Positions 17,053 through 26,499 of a stretch of 64,000 nucleotides of DNA are shown here, in pieces. Origin of the DNA: Bordetella pertussis 18323 (GTDB taxonomy: Bacteria; Pseudomonadota; Gammaproteobacteria; Burkholderiales; Burkholderiaceae_B); the NCBI RefSeq assembly GCF_000306945.1, contig NC_018518.1:3038001-3102000 (forward strand), written 5' to 3'. A model generated the notes under the pieces. The model was not told the DNA's origin, searched no databases, and worked only from the letters and a program-made list of their open reading frames with translations. Numbering within the stretch: the first letter of the stretch is position 1; every line of letters starts with the position of its first letter. A program made the translations under genes and the position numbers.

Positions 17053-18948
17053 CTACTTCGGCAGCTTGTAGCGCTCTTCGCGGTACGCCCAGCTGGGCCA
17101 CAGGGCGAAGGCCAGCGCCTCGTCGCGCAACGCCGGGTCGAGGTCGATGGGGACGTACTTCTCGTCGCGCATGGACGCCGCCGCCGTATAGCGGTACTCG
17201 CGCGGGTCCTTGCCGGGCTCGATGACCAGCAGCGAATCGCCCTTCAGGTAGCCGAAGTTGTCGCCATACTGCATGATGGCCCGGTTGGGGTCGCGCTGGG
17301 TCAGGTCGCTGCCCAGCATGGGGTTGACGTTGTCCAGGCCGATCAGCGACAGCAGGGTCGGCCCCATGTCGATCTGGCTCACGATGCGATCGTCGCTGCG
17401 CGGCGGGACCGTGCCGCCGAGGATCAGCGCCGGGATCTGGAAATGCCGCACCGGCACCAGGTTGGCGCCATACACGCGCGAATCGTGGTCGGCGATCACC
17501 AGGAACACGGTGTTGTCCCAGTACGGCGCCTTCCTGGCCTTGTCGAAGAACTGGCCCATGGCCCAGTCGGCGTAGCGCACGGTGTTGTCCACCGAGGCCG
17601 GGTCGCCCACCGGCTCGATGCGTCCTGCCGGATATTCCCACGGCGAGTGGTTGCTGACCGAGAAGGCCAGCGTGAAGGTGGACTTGCCGTCGTCGGCGCG
17701 CAGCAGGCGATCGAGCTGGTTGAACATGTCCTCGTCGGACGCGCCCCACGACCCCACGAACACCGGATCGACGAACGACTGGCGGTCGATCACCTCGTTG
17801 AAGCCGTTGCCCAGGAAGAAGCCGCGCATGTTGTCGAAGTGCGCTTCGCCGCCGTAGATGAAGCGCGAATGGAAGCCGTGGCGGCCCAGCAGGTCGGCCA
17901 GGGTGAAGAAGCCGGTCTGCGAGCGCGGCAGCTTCAGCACCGCCTCGGCCACGGTGGGCAGGAAGCCCGCGGTGACCGCCTCCAGGCCGCGCACCGAGCG
18001 CGTGCCGGTGGCATAGGCGCGGTTGAACATCCAGCCGTCCTTGGCCAGGCGATCCAGCTGGGGCGTGAGGTCGCGCCCGCCCAGGCTGCCCACGTACTGC
18101 GCGCCCAGGCTCTCCTGCAGGATGATCACCAGGTTGAGCGGCTTGTCGCGGCGCACGGTGGCCGTCTGCTTGTGCAGGCTGGGGTAGCGGGCGTCCAGCG
18201 GCGGATCTTCCAGCCCGGCCGCCGCCCGCACGATGCGGTTCATCTCCTCGGTTTTCATGGGCGGATACAAGGCGGCCGACGAGCGCTCGTCCTGCATGCG
18301 ATAGGCCGCGTCCAGCACGTTGCCCAGCGAATTGAGCGGCAGCGTGTTGACCATGGCGTCGCTGCTGAAGGCCACCATGGAGGCATTGATGGGCCGGTGC
18401 TGCAGGGTGCCGCGCGCGGCCAGCACCACCACGGCCAGCACCGCCAGGGTGACGAAGGGGCGCTTCCACCACTTCATGAAGCCGTCCTGGCGGCCGGTGG
18501 GAAACAGCCGCACGGCCAGCCAGGCGGCCAGCACCAGCACCACGAAGGATGCCAGCAGCACGCCCTTGTAGCCTTCCCACAGCATGGAGGCGACTTCGCG
18601 CGGATGCACCAGGTACTCGAAATACAGGCGGTTGGGCCGGGTGTCGTATTCGGCGATGAACTGCGGCGTGGATACTTCCAGCAACACAAACAGCATCCAC
18701 CAGACGCGATACCACCATGCCGTGGCGCTGGCGGCCCAGGCGCGGTGCCCGAACCACGGCGCCAGCACGGCCGGCAAGGCCAGGACCAGGGCCAGCAGGC
18801 GCAGGTCCATGCGCAGGCCGCCGAGCATGATGGGGCCCAGGCCGCCGGCGGCCTGGACGCGTTCCCATTGCCAGGCGGACAGGCCCAGCCGGCTGAGTGT
18901 CAGCAGAACCAGGATAGCGATCGCGAAACGTATGGTCAGCCTGCGCAC
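17053..18948 (-). CDS. LtaS-type membrane sulfatase / phosphotransferase
   Basis: A 631-residue protein with about five N-terminal transmembrane helices and a C-terminal periplasmic alkaline-phosphatase-fold domain. Active-site landmarks are the metal Glu in IILQESLGAQYVG (about residue 279), the nucleophile loop ATGTRSVRGLEA (about 313-324), and VIADHDSRV. Gram-negative homologues transfer phosphoglycerol or phosphoethanolamine to glycans or lipids; this substrate is unknown. GTG 18948 is chosen because GAGGAATCCC precedes it; a TTG at 19014 would add 22 unconserved residues. It lies downstream of, and in the same direction as, a two-component system. Confidence 0.85.
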   Translation of the reverse strand: MRRLTIRFAIAILVLLTLSRLGLSAWQWERVQAAGGLGPIMLGGLRMDLRLLALVLALPAVLAPWFGHRAWAASATAWWYRVWWMLFVLLEVSTPQFIAEYDTRPNRLYFEYLVHPREVASMLWEGYKGVLLASFVVLVLAAWLAVRLFPTGRQDGFMKWWKRPFVTLAVLAVVVLAARGTLQHRPINASMVAFSSDAMVNTLPLNSLGNVLDAAYRMQDERSSAALYPPMKTEEMNRIVRAAAGLEDPPLDARYPSLHKQTATVRRDKPLNLVIILQESLGAQYVGSLGGRDLTPQLDRLAKDGWMFNRAYATGTRSVRGLEAVTAGFLPTVAEAVLKLPRSQTGFFTLADLLGRHGFHSRFIYGGEAHFDNMRGFFLGNGFNEVIDRQSFVDPVFVGSWGASDEDMFNQLDRLLRADDGKSTFTLAFSVSNHSPWEYPAGRIEPVGDPASVDNTVRYADWAMGQFFDKARKAPYWDNTVFLVIADHDSRVYGANLVPVRHFQIPALILGGTVPPRSDDRIVSQIDMGPTLLSLIGLDNVNPMLGSDLTQRDPNRAIMQYGDNFGYLKGDSLLVIEPGKDPREYRYTAAASMRDEKYVPIDLDPALRDEALAFALWPSWAYREERYKLPK

Positions 18949-19093
18949 GGGATTCCTCGTCGGCGGCGGGAGGGCCAGGGCCTCGTCCGCCTCGTTGCAA
19001 AAAAAGACGCGCAAGCATACCTGTTGGGCGTCAAATCGATGTCAAATTTTGTGTAGCCAAGATCGTCCACCAAATGGACGAATGCAATCCGGA

Positions 19094-20416
19094 TCAGGTA
19101 AAGCGCAGCACGAACCGCGTGCCGCGCGCCGGGCCGTCGCGCTCGGAATCGACCGAAAGCTGCCAACCCTGCATGTCGCACACGCGCTTGGCGATGGCCA
19201 GCCCCAGGCCGCGCGGCAATTCGTTCGAACCGTTGTCCGCGCTATCGCGCAACCGCCCGCTGTAGAAGCGCTGGAACACGAACGGCAGCTCTTCGGCGGC
19301 GATGCCGCGGCCATCGTCGCGCAATTCGAGGGCGCCATCGGGGCGCAGCGCCGCCGTGAGCGTGGCCGGGGCCGCGTGTTCGATGGCGTTGCGCACCAGG
19401 TTGCGCAGCACGGTCAGCATGGCGTAGCGGTCCAGCACGTGCGCGCTGCCGGCCGGAATGCGGTTGGCGAACGCCAGGCCGGCCGCTTCGGCGTTGACCT
19501 CCAGCCCGCGCCAGGCGTCGTCCATGCAGGCGGCCAGATCGACGCGCTCGGGCGCGCGCGGCTCGTCGCGCGCCATGGCCCGGGCGCTCTCCAGCGCCGT
19601 CGACACGTTGTCCACGTTGGCCACGATGCGCACCAGCCGGGTGCGCTGGCCCTCGTCCAGCCCGGCGGCCAGCAGCATCATCTCGCTGTCGGAGCGGATC
19701 GCCGCCAGCGGCGTGCGCACCTCGTGGCTGACGTTGACCGAAAACTCGCGCTCGCGCGCAATCGAACGGTCGACCTGGTTCTGGACCCGGTTGAACGCCT
19801 CGATCAGGCGGCCCGCCTCGTCGTCGCGGGTGAAGGCCAGGTCGGGCGCGCCCGGCGCCCAGTTGGCCAGGCGGCGGGTCAGCTCGACCAGCGGGCCGAC
19901 CGCCACGCCGGCCACCCGCCGCGAGATGCCATAGGCGGCCACGATGCAGATGGCGCCCACGCCCAGCACGAACAGGCCGAAATCATGGACCCGGGCCTCG
20001 TTGTCGGTGGCGTCGTAGAGCACGTAGATACGCGCGTCCTCCACATCGGCCACCATGACGTGCCAGGTTTCGGCGCCGGGCTCGAGCAGATGCATGCCGA
20101 CGCCCAGGCCGTGCAGCGGCGGCGGCAGGTCGGACTGCGCGGCGCCCGCGCGCACCAGCCAGGCGCGCATCGCGCCGCCCAGTTCGCGCGCCCCGCGGTC
20201 GGGCCGGAAGTGGTCGTCGGCGGCCACGTGCTGGATCAGGCGGTCGGTCTCGGTGGACAGGATGTCGTTGACGAGATCGTCTTCCATCTTGTCGAACGTC
20301 AGGTACGACAGCAGCACCAGGGCGGTGACGAACAGCGCCACGCTGCCGGTCAATGCCCACACGACGCGCTGCGTCAGCGATCCCGATCCATTGCCGGAAA
20401 CAGGCCGTGCACTCAT
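19094..20416 (-). CDS. Membrane sensor histidine kinase
   Basis: A 440-residue kinase. Two transmembrane helices (about 18-38 and 146-163) flank a periplasmic sensor of about 105 residues. HAMP and DHp domains follow, with the phosphorylated His in NVSHEVRTPLAAI (His231). The ATPase domain has LRNLVRNAIEH (N box), DDGRGI (G1) and RGLGLAIAKRV (G2). It starts at ATG 20416, overlapping the response-regulator stop by 4 bases (ATGA). The signal is unknown; the periplasmic domain shows no metal-binding motif I recognise. Confidence 0.94.
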   Translation of the reverse strand: MSARPVSGNGSGSLTQRVVWALTGSVALFVTALVLLSYLTFDKMEDDLVNDILSTETDRLIQHVAADDHFRPDRGARELGGAMRAWLVRAGAAQSDLPPPLHGLGVGMHLLEPGAETWHVMVADVEDARIYVLYDATDNEARVHDFGLFVLGVGAICIVAAYGISRRVAGVAVGPLVELTRRLANWAPGAPDLAFTRDDEAGRLIEAFNRVQNQVDRSIAREREFSVNVSHEVRTPLAAIRSDSEMMLLAAGLDEGQRTRLVRIVANVDNVSTALESARAMARDEPRAPERVDLAACMDDAWRGLEVNAEAAGLAFANRIPAGSAHVLDRYAMLTVLRNLVRNAIEHAAPATLTAALRPDGALELRDDGRGIAAEELPFVFQRFYSGRLRDSADNGSNELPRGLGLAIAKRVCDMQGWQLSVDSERDGPARGTRFVLRFT

Positions 20417-21123
20417 GCGCCACCCGCCGGCAGCGCCAGCCGCCAGCCCGTTCCGTGCACGGTTTCGATGCCGTCGAACCCGGCATCGGCCAGCGCGCGG
20501 CGCAGCAGATGCACCTGGCTGCGCAAGGCGTCCGAGGACGGCGGGTCGTCGCCCCACAGGGCGTTTTCGAGCTGCTCGCGCGAGACCACCCGGCCGGGAT
20601 CGCGCAGCAGCACCTCGACGATCATGCCGCACTTGCGGGTGAGGTGCACCGGTTTGCCGTGCACCGCGACCTCGCGCGTGGCGCTGTCGAACTGCAGGGG
20701 GCCGAAGCTGCGCAGGCTATCAACCACGGCGCCGCGCGAGCGCTGGATCAGGGCCAGCAGGCGCGCCTCGACCTCGGCCAGCGCGAACGGCTTGGTCAGG
20801 TAATCGTCGGCGCCATGCGCGAAGCCGGCCAGCTTGTCGTCCAGGCCGTCGCGGGCGGTGAGCATCAGCACCGGCAAGGCGGCGCGCCGCTCGACGCGCA
20901 GCGCGTGCAGCACGGCATGGCCATCCATGCCGGGCAGCCCGACGTCCAGCACCATGGCGTCGAAAGGGTGTTCGTCCAGCAGGGCCAGCGCCGAGCGGCC
21001 ATCGTAGGCGGCGTCCGGCACGAAGCCGCGCACCTGCAGGTAGTCGTACAGGTTGGCCGCGATGGTGAGATCGTCCTCGACGATCAGGACGCGGAAATGC
21101 CGGTTGGCGGGCGCGGCGGTCAT
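20413..21123 (-). CDS. OmpR-family response regulator
   Basis: A 236-residue regulator. The receiver domain has acidic Asp17/Asp18, phospho-acceptor Asp60 in MVLDVGLPGMDG and Lys111 in DDYLTKPF. The C-terminal winged helix ends in SDALRSQVHLLRRAL and TVHGTGWRLALP. It is the partner of the overlapping kinase gene. Target candidates by proximity are the downstream sulfatase at 17053-18948 and the operon itself. Confidence 0.95.
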   Translation of the reverse strand: MTAAPANRHFRVLIVEDDLTIAANLYDYLQVRGFVPDAAYDGRSALALLDEHPFDAMVLDVGLPGMDGHAVLHALRVERRAALPVLMLTARDGLDDKLAGFAHGADDYLTKPFALAEVEARLLALIQRSRGAVVDSLRSFGPLQFDSATREVAVHGKPVHLTRKCGMIVEVLLRDPGRVVSREQLENALWGDDPPSSDALRSQVHLLRRALADAGFDGIETVHGTGWRLALPAGGA

Positions 21124-21140
21124 GGCGGCGGCGGGGCGCG

Positions 21141-22556
21141 TCAGGCCTGCAGGACCTTGCCGGGATTGAGCAGGCCGCGCGGATCGAGCGCCACCTTGAG
21201 CCGCTTCATCAGGGCCAGCTCGACGGCGCTCTTGTAGCGCGGCAATTCATCGCGCTTGAGCTGCCCCACGCCATGCTCGGCGCTGATCGAGCCCGCGAAC
21301 GCCTGCACGCTGTCGTGCACCACGTCGTACACCTGCGACTGCAGCCCCAGCAGGTCGGCTTCGGTCTGGCCCGGCCCGCGCGCCACGTTGTAATGCAGAT
21401 TGCCATCGCCCAGGTGGCCGAAGATCACATTGCGCACCCCGGGAAAACGCCCCTGCAGCAGGCCGTTGGTCTGGTGCACGAAGGCGGCGATGGCGGAGAT
21501 GGGAATGGACACATCGTGCTTGATCGACTTGCCCAGTTCGGCCTCGGCCAAGGGAATGCTCTCGCGCAGGTGCCAGAGCGCCTGGCTTTGCGCCAGGTTC
21601 TCGGCGATGGCCGCGTCGGCGACCAGCCCGTCCTCGATGGCCGCGCCCACCACCGCCTCGAAGCGCGCGCGGGCATGCGCTTCGCTCTCGCTGTCGGACA
21701 GCTCCAGCAAGGCAAACCAGGGCGAGTCCGCGCTGGCGCCGTCGAACGGCAGGCGCTGTTGCGGAAACAGCCGGGTGACGGCCTGCAGGCAATCGGCCGC
21801 CATCAGTTCGAAACCGGTAAGCGAAGCGCCAAAGCCGCCGCGCGCGCGCGACAGCACCTCGACCGCCGCATCGATGCTGTCCAGCGCCAGCAAGGCGGTG
21901 CAGGTTGCCACCGGCAAGGGAAACAGCTTGAGCGTGGCGGCGGTGATGATGCCCAGCGTACCTTCGCTGCCCACGTACAGGTCGCGCAAATCGTAGCCGG
22001 TGTTGTCCTTGCGCAGGCCGCGCAGGCCGTTCCAGATCTCGCCTTCGGCGGTCACCACTTCCAGGCCCAGCGTCAGTTCGCGCGCATTGCCGTAGCGCAG
22101 CACCTGCGTGCCGCCCGCGTTGGTGGCCAGGTTGCCGCCGATGGTGCAGCTGCCCTCGGCGGCCAGGCTGAGCGGAAACAACCGGCCGGCCTGCTCGGCC
22201 GCCTGCTGCACGGCCTGCAGCACGCAACCGGCTTCCACCGTGATCGTGTCGTTGTCGGTATCGATGGCGCGCACGCGGTTCAGCCGCGTGGTGGACAGCA
22301 CCACGGCGCTGCCGCTGTCGTCCGGCGTGGCGCCGCCGCACAGGCCGGTGTTGCCGCCCTGCGGCACCAGCGGGGCGCCATGCGCCTGGCACAGCCTGAC
22401 CACCGCCGCGACTTCCTCGGCGCTGCCCGGCCGCGCCACGGCCAGCGCGCGGCCACGATAGCGCCGGCGCCAGTCCTGCAGGAACGGTTCGGCGTCGTCG
22501 CCGGTCAGCACATGGGACGGGCCCAGCAGGGCCTGCAATTCTCTTGGCAAGGTCAT
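21141..22556 (-). CDS. FAD-binding D-2-hydroxyacid dehydrogenase (GlcD/D2HGDH-like)
   Basis: A 471-residue VAO-family flavoprotein. The N-terminal PCMH FAD domain contains PQGGNTGLCGGATPDDSG and GGNLATNAGGTQVLRYGNAR. The C-terminal oxidase domain has the metal/substrate motif GHLGDGNLHYNV and the closing SISAEHGVGQLKR...LDPRGLLNPGKVL. Family members oxidise D-lactate, D-2-hydroxyglutarate or glycolate and pass electrons to a carrier. The exact acid cannot be assigned. It lies 17 bp upstream of the response-regulator start on the same strand. Confidence 0.9.
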   Translation of the reverse strand: MTLPRELQALLGPSHVLTGDDAEPFLQDWRRRYRGRALAVARPGSAEEVAAVVRLCQAHGAPLVPQGGNTGLCGGATPDDSGSAVVLSTTRLNRVRAIDTDNDTITVEAGCVLQAVQQAAEQAGRLFPLSLAAEGSCTIGGNLATNAGGTQVLRYGNARELTLGLEVVTAEGEIWNGLRGLRKDNTGYDLRDLYVGSEGTLGIITAATLKLFPLPVATCTALLALDSIDAAVEVLSRARGGFGASLTGFELMAADCLQAVTRLFPQQRLPFDGASADSPWFALLELSDSESEAHARARFEAVVGAAIEDGLVADAAIAENLAQSQALWHLRESIPLAEAELGKSIKHDVSIPISAIAAFVHQTNGLLQGRFPGVRNVIFGHLGDGNLHYNVARGPGQTEADLLGLQSQVYDVVHDSVQAFAGSISAEHGVGQLKRDELPRYKSAVELALMKRLKVALDPRGLLNPGKVLQA

Positions 22557-22647
22557 GGTTCGGCGCGCTCGCTGCGGCGGGCCCCGCCGGGCCCGCGATA
22601 CGGAATCGGCTTATTGTAGTGGGAGGCGGCAACGGCCGGCGCGCCCC

Positions 22648-23259
22648 TCAGCTGGCAATGCGGTCCAGTTGCGAGCCGGTCAGGCCCGAGCAGAAGGCGG
22701 GCGATGCGATGCGGTCCATCAGGAAGGCGCGGTCGGCCTGGGCCAGGCCGGGCAGCTTGGCCAGCGCCTGGTAGGCGCGCCGCAGCGCCTCGCCCCGGGT
22801 CGCGCCGTAGGTAAGCAGGTGCGCGCCGCGCCGCCCGCTGTCGGCGCAGGCGCTGATGCGCACTTCGAGCGCGTGGCCGCCGGAAGCGGCATCGGCCGCC
22901 GGTCCGCCTTGCTGCAGGCCGCACAGGCGCGCCTCGATCATGCGGAACATGCCCGTGCCCACGTCCAGCGAGAACACGACCGTGCCGATGCCGCGCCAGC
23001 CGCGATCGCGGGCGATGCGCACCGCCACGCCGCGCAGGGTTGCCTCCAGGCGGGCGGACAGGCGCGGCGCCGGGCATTCGGCGATCAGCACCCGCGCGGC
23101 GCGCCAGACACAGCGCTCCCAGGCACGGCCGGCCTCGACGCTGCCGTCGATGCCCGCGTGCACGGGGATATCCAGCCGGCGTTCGCCGCCGGCAGTCAGG
23201 TCGACCCGGCCCGGCGCCATGCGCCGGCGTGTCGAGACGAACGAAATATCGGCGCTCAT
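22648..23259 (-). CDS. Biotin-carboxylase-like protein, shortened
   Basis: A 203-residue protein that I recognise only by patches of biotin carboxylase (acetyl-/propionyl-CoA carboxylase alpha chain). WRGIGTVVFSLDVGTGMFRM resembles the YxxAGTVEFxxD...FYFxE strand; HALEVRISACAD resembles HAIExRIxAED; and LLTYGATRGEALRRA with RAFLMDRIASPAFCSG resembles the C-terminal lid. The ATP-binding N-terminal half and the RLQVEH catalytic strand are missing. It is therefore unlikely to carboxylate biotin. The start is ATG 23259 with GGGAGG 6-7 bases upstream. It could be a decayed gene or a regulatory paralogue. Confidence 0.65.
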   Translation of the reverse strand: MSADISFVSTRRRMAPGRVDLTAGGERRLDIPVHAGIDGSVEAGRAWERCVWRAARVLIAECPAPRLSARLEATLRGVAVRIARDRGWRGIGTVVFSLDVGTGMFRMIEARLCGLQQGGPAADAASGGHALEVRISACADSGRRGAHLLTYGATRGEALRRAYQALAKLPGLAQADRAFLMDRIASPAFCSGLTGSQLDRIAS

Positions 23260-23537
23260 CGGCCACCTCCCGTTCAAGTCCGTCAATAACGATAAGCGTA
23301 TCACCTTCTGGCTTATGCAATTTTCGTGCCGCGCTTATTCCTACGCCGCGCCGGCCATGCGCGCCCTCGCCGAGGGCCTGGCCGGCACCGCGCCGGGGCC
23401 GGACGCACCGAAATCGGGCGCGGCGCGGGGGACGGGGCCGAAATCGGGGATAATTCCGGTCATGGCCGGCCGGCGGCCGGCGGACACAACCCGCGGCGGA
23501 CTTGCGCCCGCCGCTTCAGCATTGGACAAGGATTTCC
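23260..23537. promoter_or_regulatory. Divergent intergenic region with an 11-bp direct repeat
   Basis: This 278-bp gap separates the biotin-carboxylase-like gene and the phosphohexomutase gene. It contains CCGAAATCGGG twice, at 23408-23418 and 23438-23448, 30 bp apart (about three helical turns). GGATAATTCC follows at once (23448-23457) and could include a -10 element (GATAAT) for the downstream gene. The AT-rich stretch at 23278-23340 should carry the minus-strand promoter. Confidence 0.4.
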
Positions 23538-24920
23538 GTGGCGCACCCCTTTCCCGCATCGGTCTACAAGGCGTACGACATCCGTGGCTCGGTTCCCGAC
23601 CAGCTCGACCCGGTATTCGCCCGGGCGCTGGGCCGCGCCCTGGCCGCCAGCGCCCGCGCGCAGGGCATCGGCGCCCTGGTGGTCGGCCGCGACGGCCGCC
23701 TGAGCAGCCCCGACCTGGCCGGCGCGCTGCAGGAAGGCATCATGGAAGGCGGCGTGGACACCCTGGACATCGGCCAGGTGCCCACGCCGCTGGTCTATTT
23801 CGCGGCGCACATCCAGGGCACGGGCTCGGGCGTGGCGGTCACCGGCAGCCACAACCCGCCGCAGTACAACGGCTTCAAGATGATGATGGGCGGCCAGGCC
23901 CTGTACGGCCCGGCCGTGCAGGCGCTGCGCCCGGCCATGCTGGCGCCGGCTGCGGCGCCGGGCACCTGGGGCGAACGCCGCCAGCTCGATGTCGTCCCCG
24001 CCTATATCGAGCGCATCGTGTCCGACGTGAAGCTGGCGCGCCCCATGAAGATCGCCGTCGACTGCGGCAATGGCGTGGCCGGCGCCCTGGCGCCGCAACT
24101 GTTCCGCGCGCTGGGTTGCGAAGTGGACGAGCTCTATTGCGAGGTCGACGGCACGTTTCCCAACCACCATCCCGACCCGGCCGAACCGCGCAACCTGCAG
24201 GACCTGATCGCCCATGTCACCAGCACCGACTGCGAGCTGGGCCTGGCCTTCGACGGCGACGGCGACCGCCTCGGCGTGGTGACCAAGTCCGGCCAGATCA
24301 TCTGGCCCGACCGCCAGCTGATCCTGTTCGCCCGCGACGTGCTGGCCCGCTGTCCCGGCGCGACCATCATCTATGACGTCAAGTGCAGCCAGCACGTGGG
24401 CGTGGCCATCGAGCAAAGCGGCGGCGTGCCGCTGATGTGGCAGACTGGCCATTCGCTGGTGAAGGCCAAGCTGGCCGAGACCGGCGCGCCGCTGGCCGGC
24501 GAGATGAGCGGCCATATCTTCTTCAAGGAGCGCTGGTACGGCTTCGACGACGGCCTGTACACCGGCGCCCGCCTGCTGGAAATCGTCTCCCGCGAAACCG
24601 ATGCGTCGCGCCCGCTGGAGGCCCTGCCGCAGGCGCTGTCGACCCCCGAGCTCAAGCTGGAGATGGCCGAGGGCGAGCCGCATGCGCTGATCGCCGCCCT
24701 GCAGCAGCAGGGCGAGTTCGCCAGCGCCAGCCGGCTGGTTACGATAGACGGCGTGCGCGCGGAATACCCGGACGGCTTCGGGCTGGCGCGCGCCTCCAAT
24801 ACCACCCCCGTCGTCGTGCTGCGCTTCGAAGCGGAGACCGAGCCGGGCCTGGCCCGCATCCAGCAGGAATTCCGCCAGCAGCTGCTGCGGCTGGCTCCGC
24901 AAGCCAAACTGCCCTTCTGA
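23538..24920 (+). CDS. Phosphomannomutase / phosphoglucomutase (AlgC/ManB-like)
   Basis: A 460-residue alpha-D-phosphohexomutase that interconverts 6- and 1-phosphates of mannose and glucose for nucleotide-sugar synthesis. It shows the phosphoserine loop TGSHNPPQYNGFK, the Mg loop FDGDGDRLG, the sugar loop GEMSGHIFF and the C-terminal phosphate loop RASNTTPVVVLRF. Very similar in plan to Pseudomonas AlgC. The start GTG 23538 has AAGGA upstream and begins at the family N-terminus (AHPFPASVYKAYDIRG). It probably forms an operon with pgi (6-bp gap). Confidence 0.94.
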   Translation: MAHPFPASVYKAYDIRGSVPDQLDPVFARALGRALAASARAQGIGALVVGRDGRLSSPDLAGALQEGIMEGGVDTLDIGQVPTPLVYFAAHIQGTGSGVAVTGSHNPPQYNGFKMMMGGQALYGPAVQALRPAMLAPAAAPGTWGERRQLDVVPAYIERIVSDVKLARPMKIAVDCGNGVAGALAPQLFRALGCEVDELYCEVDGTFPNHHPDPAEPRNLQDLIAHVTSTDCELGLAFDGDGDRLGVVTKSGQIIWPDRQLILFARDVLARCPGATIIYDVKCSQHVGVAIEQSGGVPLMWQTGHSLVKAKLAETGAPLAGEMSGHIFFKERWYGFDDGLYTGARLLEIVSRETDASRPLEALPQALSTPELKLEMAEGEPHALIAALQQQGEFASASRLVTIDGVRAEYPDGFGLARASNTTPVVVLRFEAETEPGLARIQQEFRQQLLRLAPQAKLPF

Positions 24921-24926
24921 CCACTC

Positions 24927-26492
24927 ATGCCTACACCGCTGCCCTCCAGTTCCGCCTGGCTCGCGTTCGCCGACGCGGCGCGCCACTCGTCGCGCCGCGG
25001 CGCCCGGTTGCGCGTCATCGAAGCGGCGGGGCTGCGGGTGGACCTGACCGCCCAGGCGCACTCCGACGACCTCGACAGCGCCGCCGAGGACCTGCTGGCG
25101 CAGCAGGATTTCGACAACGCCCGCGCCCAGCTGTTCGACGGCGGCCCGGCCAACTGGACCGAACACCGCCCGGCCTGGCACACGGCGCTGCGCGCCGCCC
25201 GGCCGCCCACGCCGGTGGCCGGCGCCATCCTGGGCGAGCGCGACAGGCTGCGCCGCTTCGTGCAGGACGCCGACATGCGCGGCGCCTACCGCCATGTGCT
25301 GCACCTGGGCATAGGCGGCAGCGACTGGGGCCCGCGCATGGTCACGCGCGCGCTGCGCCACAACGGCCTCAAGCGCGAAGTGCGCTTCGCCTCCAACGTC
25401 GATTCGCATGCGGTCGCCGACGCGCTGCATCATCTCGACCCGCACGATACGCTGATCATCGTGGCGTCCAAGTCGTTCACCACGACCGAGCCGCTCGCCA
25501 ATGCCGAAGTCGCCATGAACTGGTTGCGCAACGCCGGCGTGGCCGACCCGGTGCGGCAGGTCGTGGCGATCACCGCCAACGTCGACGCGGCGCTGGATTT
25601 CGGCATTTCGCCGCAGCACATCTTCCGTTTCTGGGACTGGGTGGGCGGCCGCTATTCGCTGTGGTCCGCCATCGGGTTGCCGGTGGCGCTGGCGCTGGGC
25701 TGCGATGCGCTGGACGAACTGCTGGCCGGCGCCGCCGCCATGGACCAGCATTTCCTGCATACGCCGATGCGCCGCAACGCGCCGCTGCAGATGGCGCTGG
25801 CGGGCGTGGCCAACCGCAGCGTGCTGGGCTACGGCTCGCTGGCGATCACGCCCTACGATTCGCGCCTGACGCACCTGGTGCCATGGGCGCAACAGCTGGA
25901 GATGGAGTCGCTGGGCAAGGTCGCCGGCCATGACGGCTCGCCGGCCGGCGTTCCCACCGGCCCCGTGGTCTGGGGCATGACGGGCACCGACTGCCAGCAC
26001 ACCTTCTTCCAGTGGCTGCACCAGGACACGGCCGGCGCGCCGGTGGATTTCATCGTCTGCGAGCAGGCCGACCATCCCTACGACCACTTCCACAAGCTGC
26101 TGATCGCCAACTGCCTGGCGCAACGCGCGGCGCTGCTGCGCGGCAAGCCGTTCGACGAAGCGCTCAAGGAAGCGCGGCTGGTCGAGTCCGACCCGCAGCA
26201 GGCCGAGATCCTGGCGCACCACCGCGTGCATCCGGGCGGACGCCCGTCCACGCTGATCATGCTGCCGCGCCTGTCGGCCCACGCGCTGGGCGCGCTGCTG
26301 GCCATGTACGAACACAAGGTGTTCGCGCAGGGCGTGCTGTGGGGGATCAACCCGTTCGACCAGTGGGGCGTGGAATACGGCAAGGCGTTGGCGCGCAATA
26401 TCATCCGCGAGCTGGAGAACCCGTCGAGCGAGGTGAACCAGCAGGACCCCTCGACCCGCTACTGGATCGACGCGCTGCGCAAGCAGCCCTAG
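24927..26492 (+). CDS. pgi: Glucose-6-phosphate isomerase
   Basis: Interconverts glucose 6-phosphate and fructose 6-phosphate. The 521-residue length is normal. The first signature is near residues 124-130 (LHLGIGGSDWGPR), SKSFTTTEP is the phosphate loop, and GVLWGINPFDQWGVEYGK is the second signature with the catalytic Lys. It is coupled to the phosphohexomutase and so likely channels fructose 6-phosphate and hexose 1-phosphates into sugar-nucleotide synthesis, matching the polysaccharide cluster it converges on. Confidence 0.97.
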   Translation: MPTPLPSSSAWLAFADAARHSSRRGARLRVIEAAGLRVDLTAQAHSDDLDSAAEDLLAQQDFDNARAQLFDGGPANWTEHRPAWHTALRAARPPTPVAGAILGERDRLRRFVQDADMRGAYRHVLHLGIGGSDWGPRMVTRALRHNGLKREVRFASNVDSHAVADALHHLDPHDTLIIVASKSFTTTEPLANAEVAMNWLRNAGVADPVRQVVAITANVDAALDFGISPQHIFRFWDWVGGRYSLWSAIGLPVALALGCDALDELLAGAAAMDQHFLHTPMRRNAPLQMALAGVANRSVLGYGSLAITPYDSRLTHLVPWAQQLEMESLGKVAGHDGSPAGVPTGPVVWGMTGTDCQHTFFQWLHQDTAGAPVDFIVCEQADHPYDHFHKLLIANCLAQRAALLRGKPFDEALKEARLVESDPQQAEILAHHRVHPGGRPSTLIMLPRLSAHALGALLAMYEHKVFAQGVLWGINPFDQWGVEYGKALARNIIRELENPSSEVNQQDPSTRYWIDALRKQP

Positions 26493-26499
26493 GAACGGT

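Noticed and set aside
13985..19018. A 1677-codon minus-strand open frame
   Set aside because: It runs antisense over hmgA and fahA, both certain genes, and reads as low-complexity Arg/Gly/Ala. It is a by-product of high GC.
15562..19056. An 1164-codon plus-strand open frame
   Set aside because: It overlaps fahA in another frame and the sulfatase in antisense; no domain is visible.
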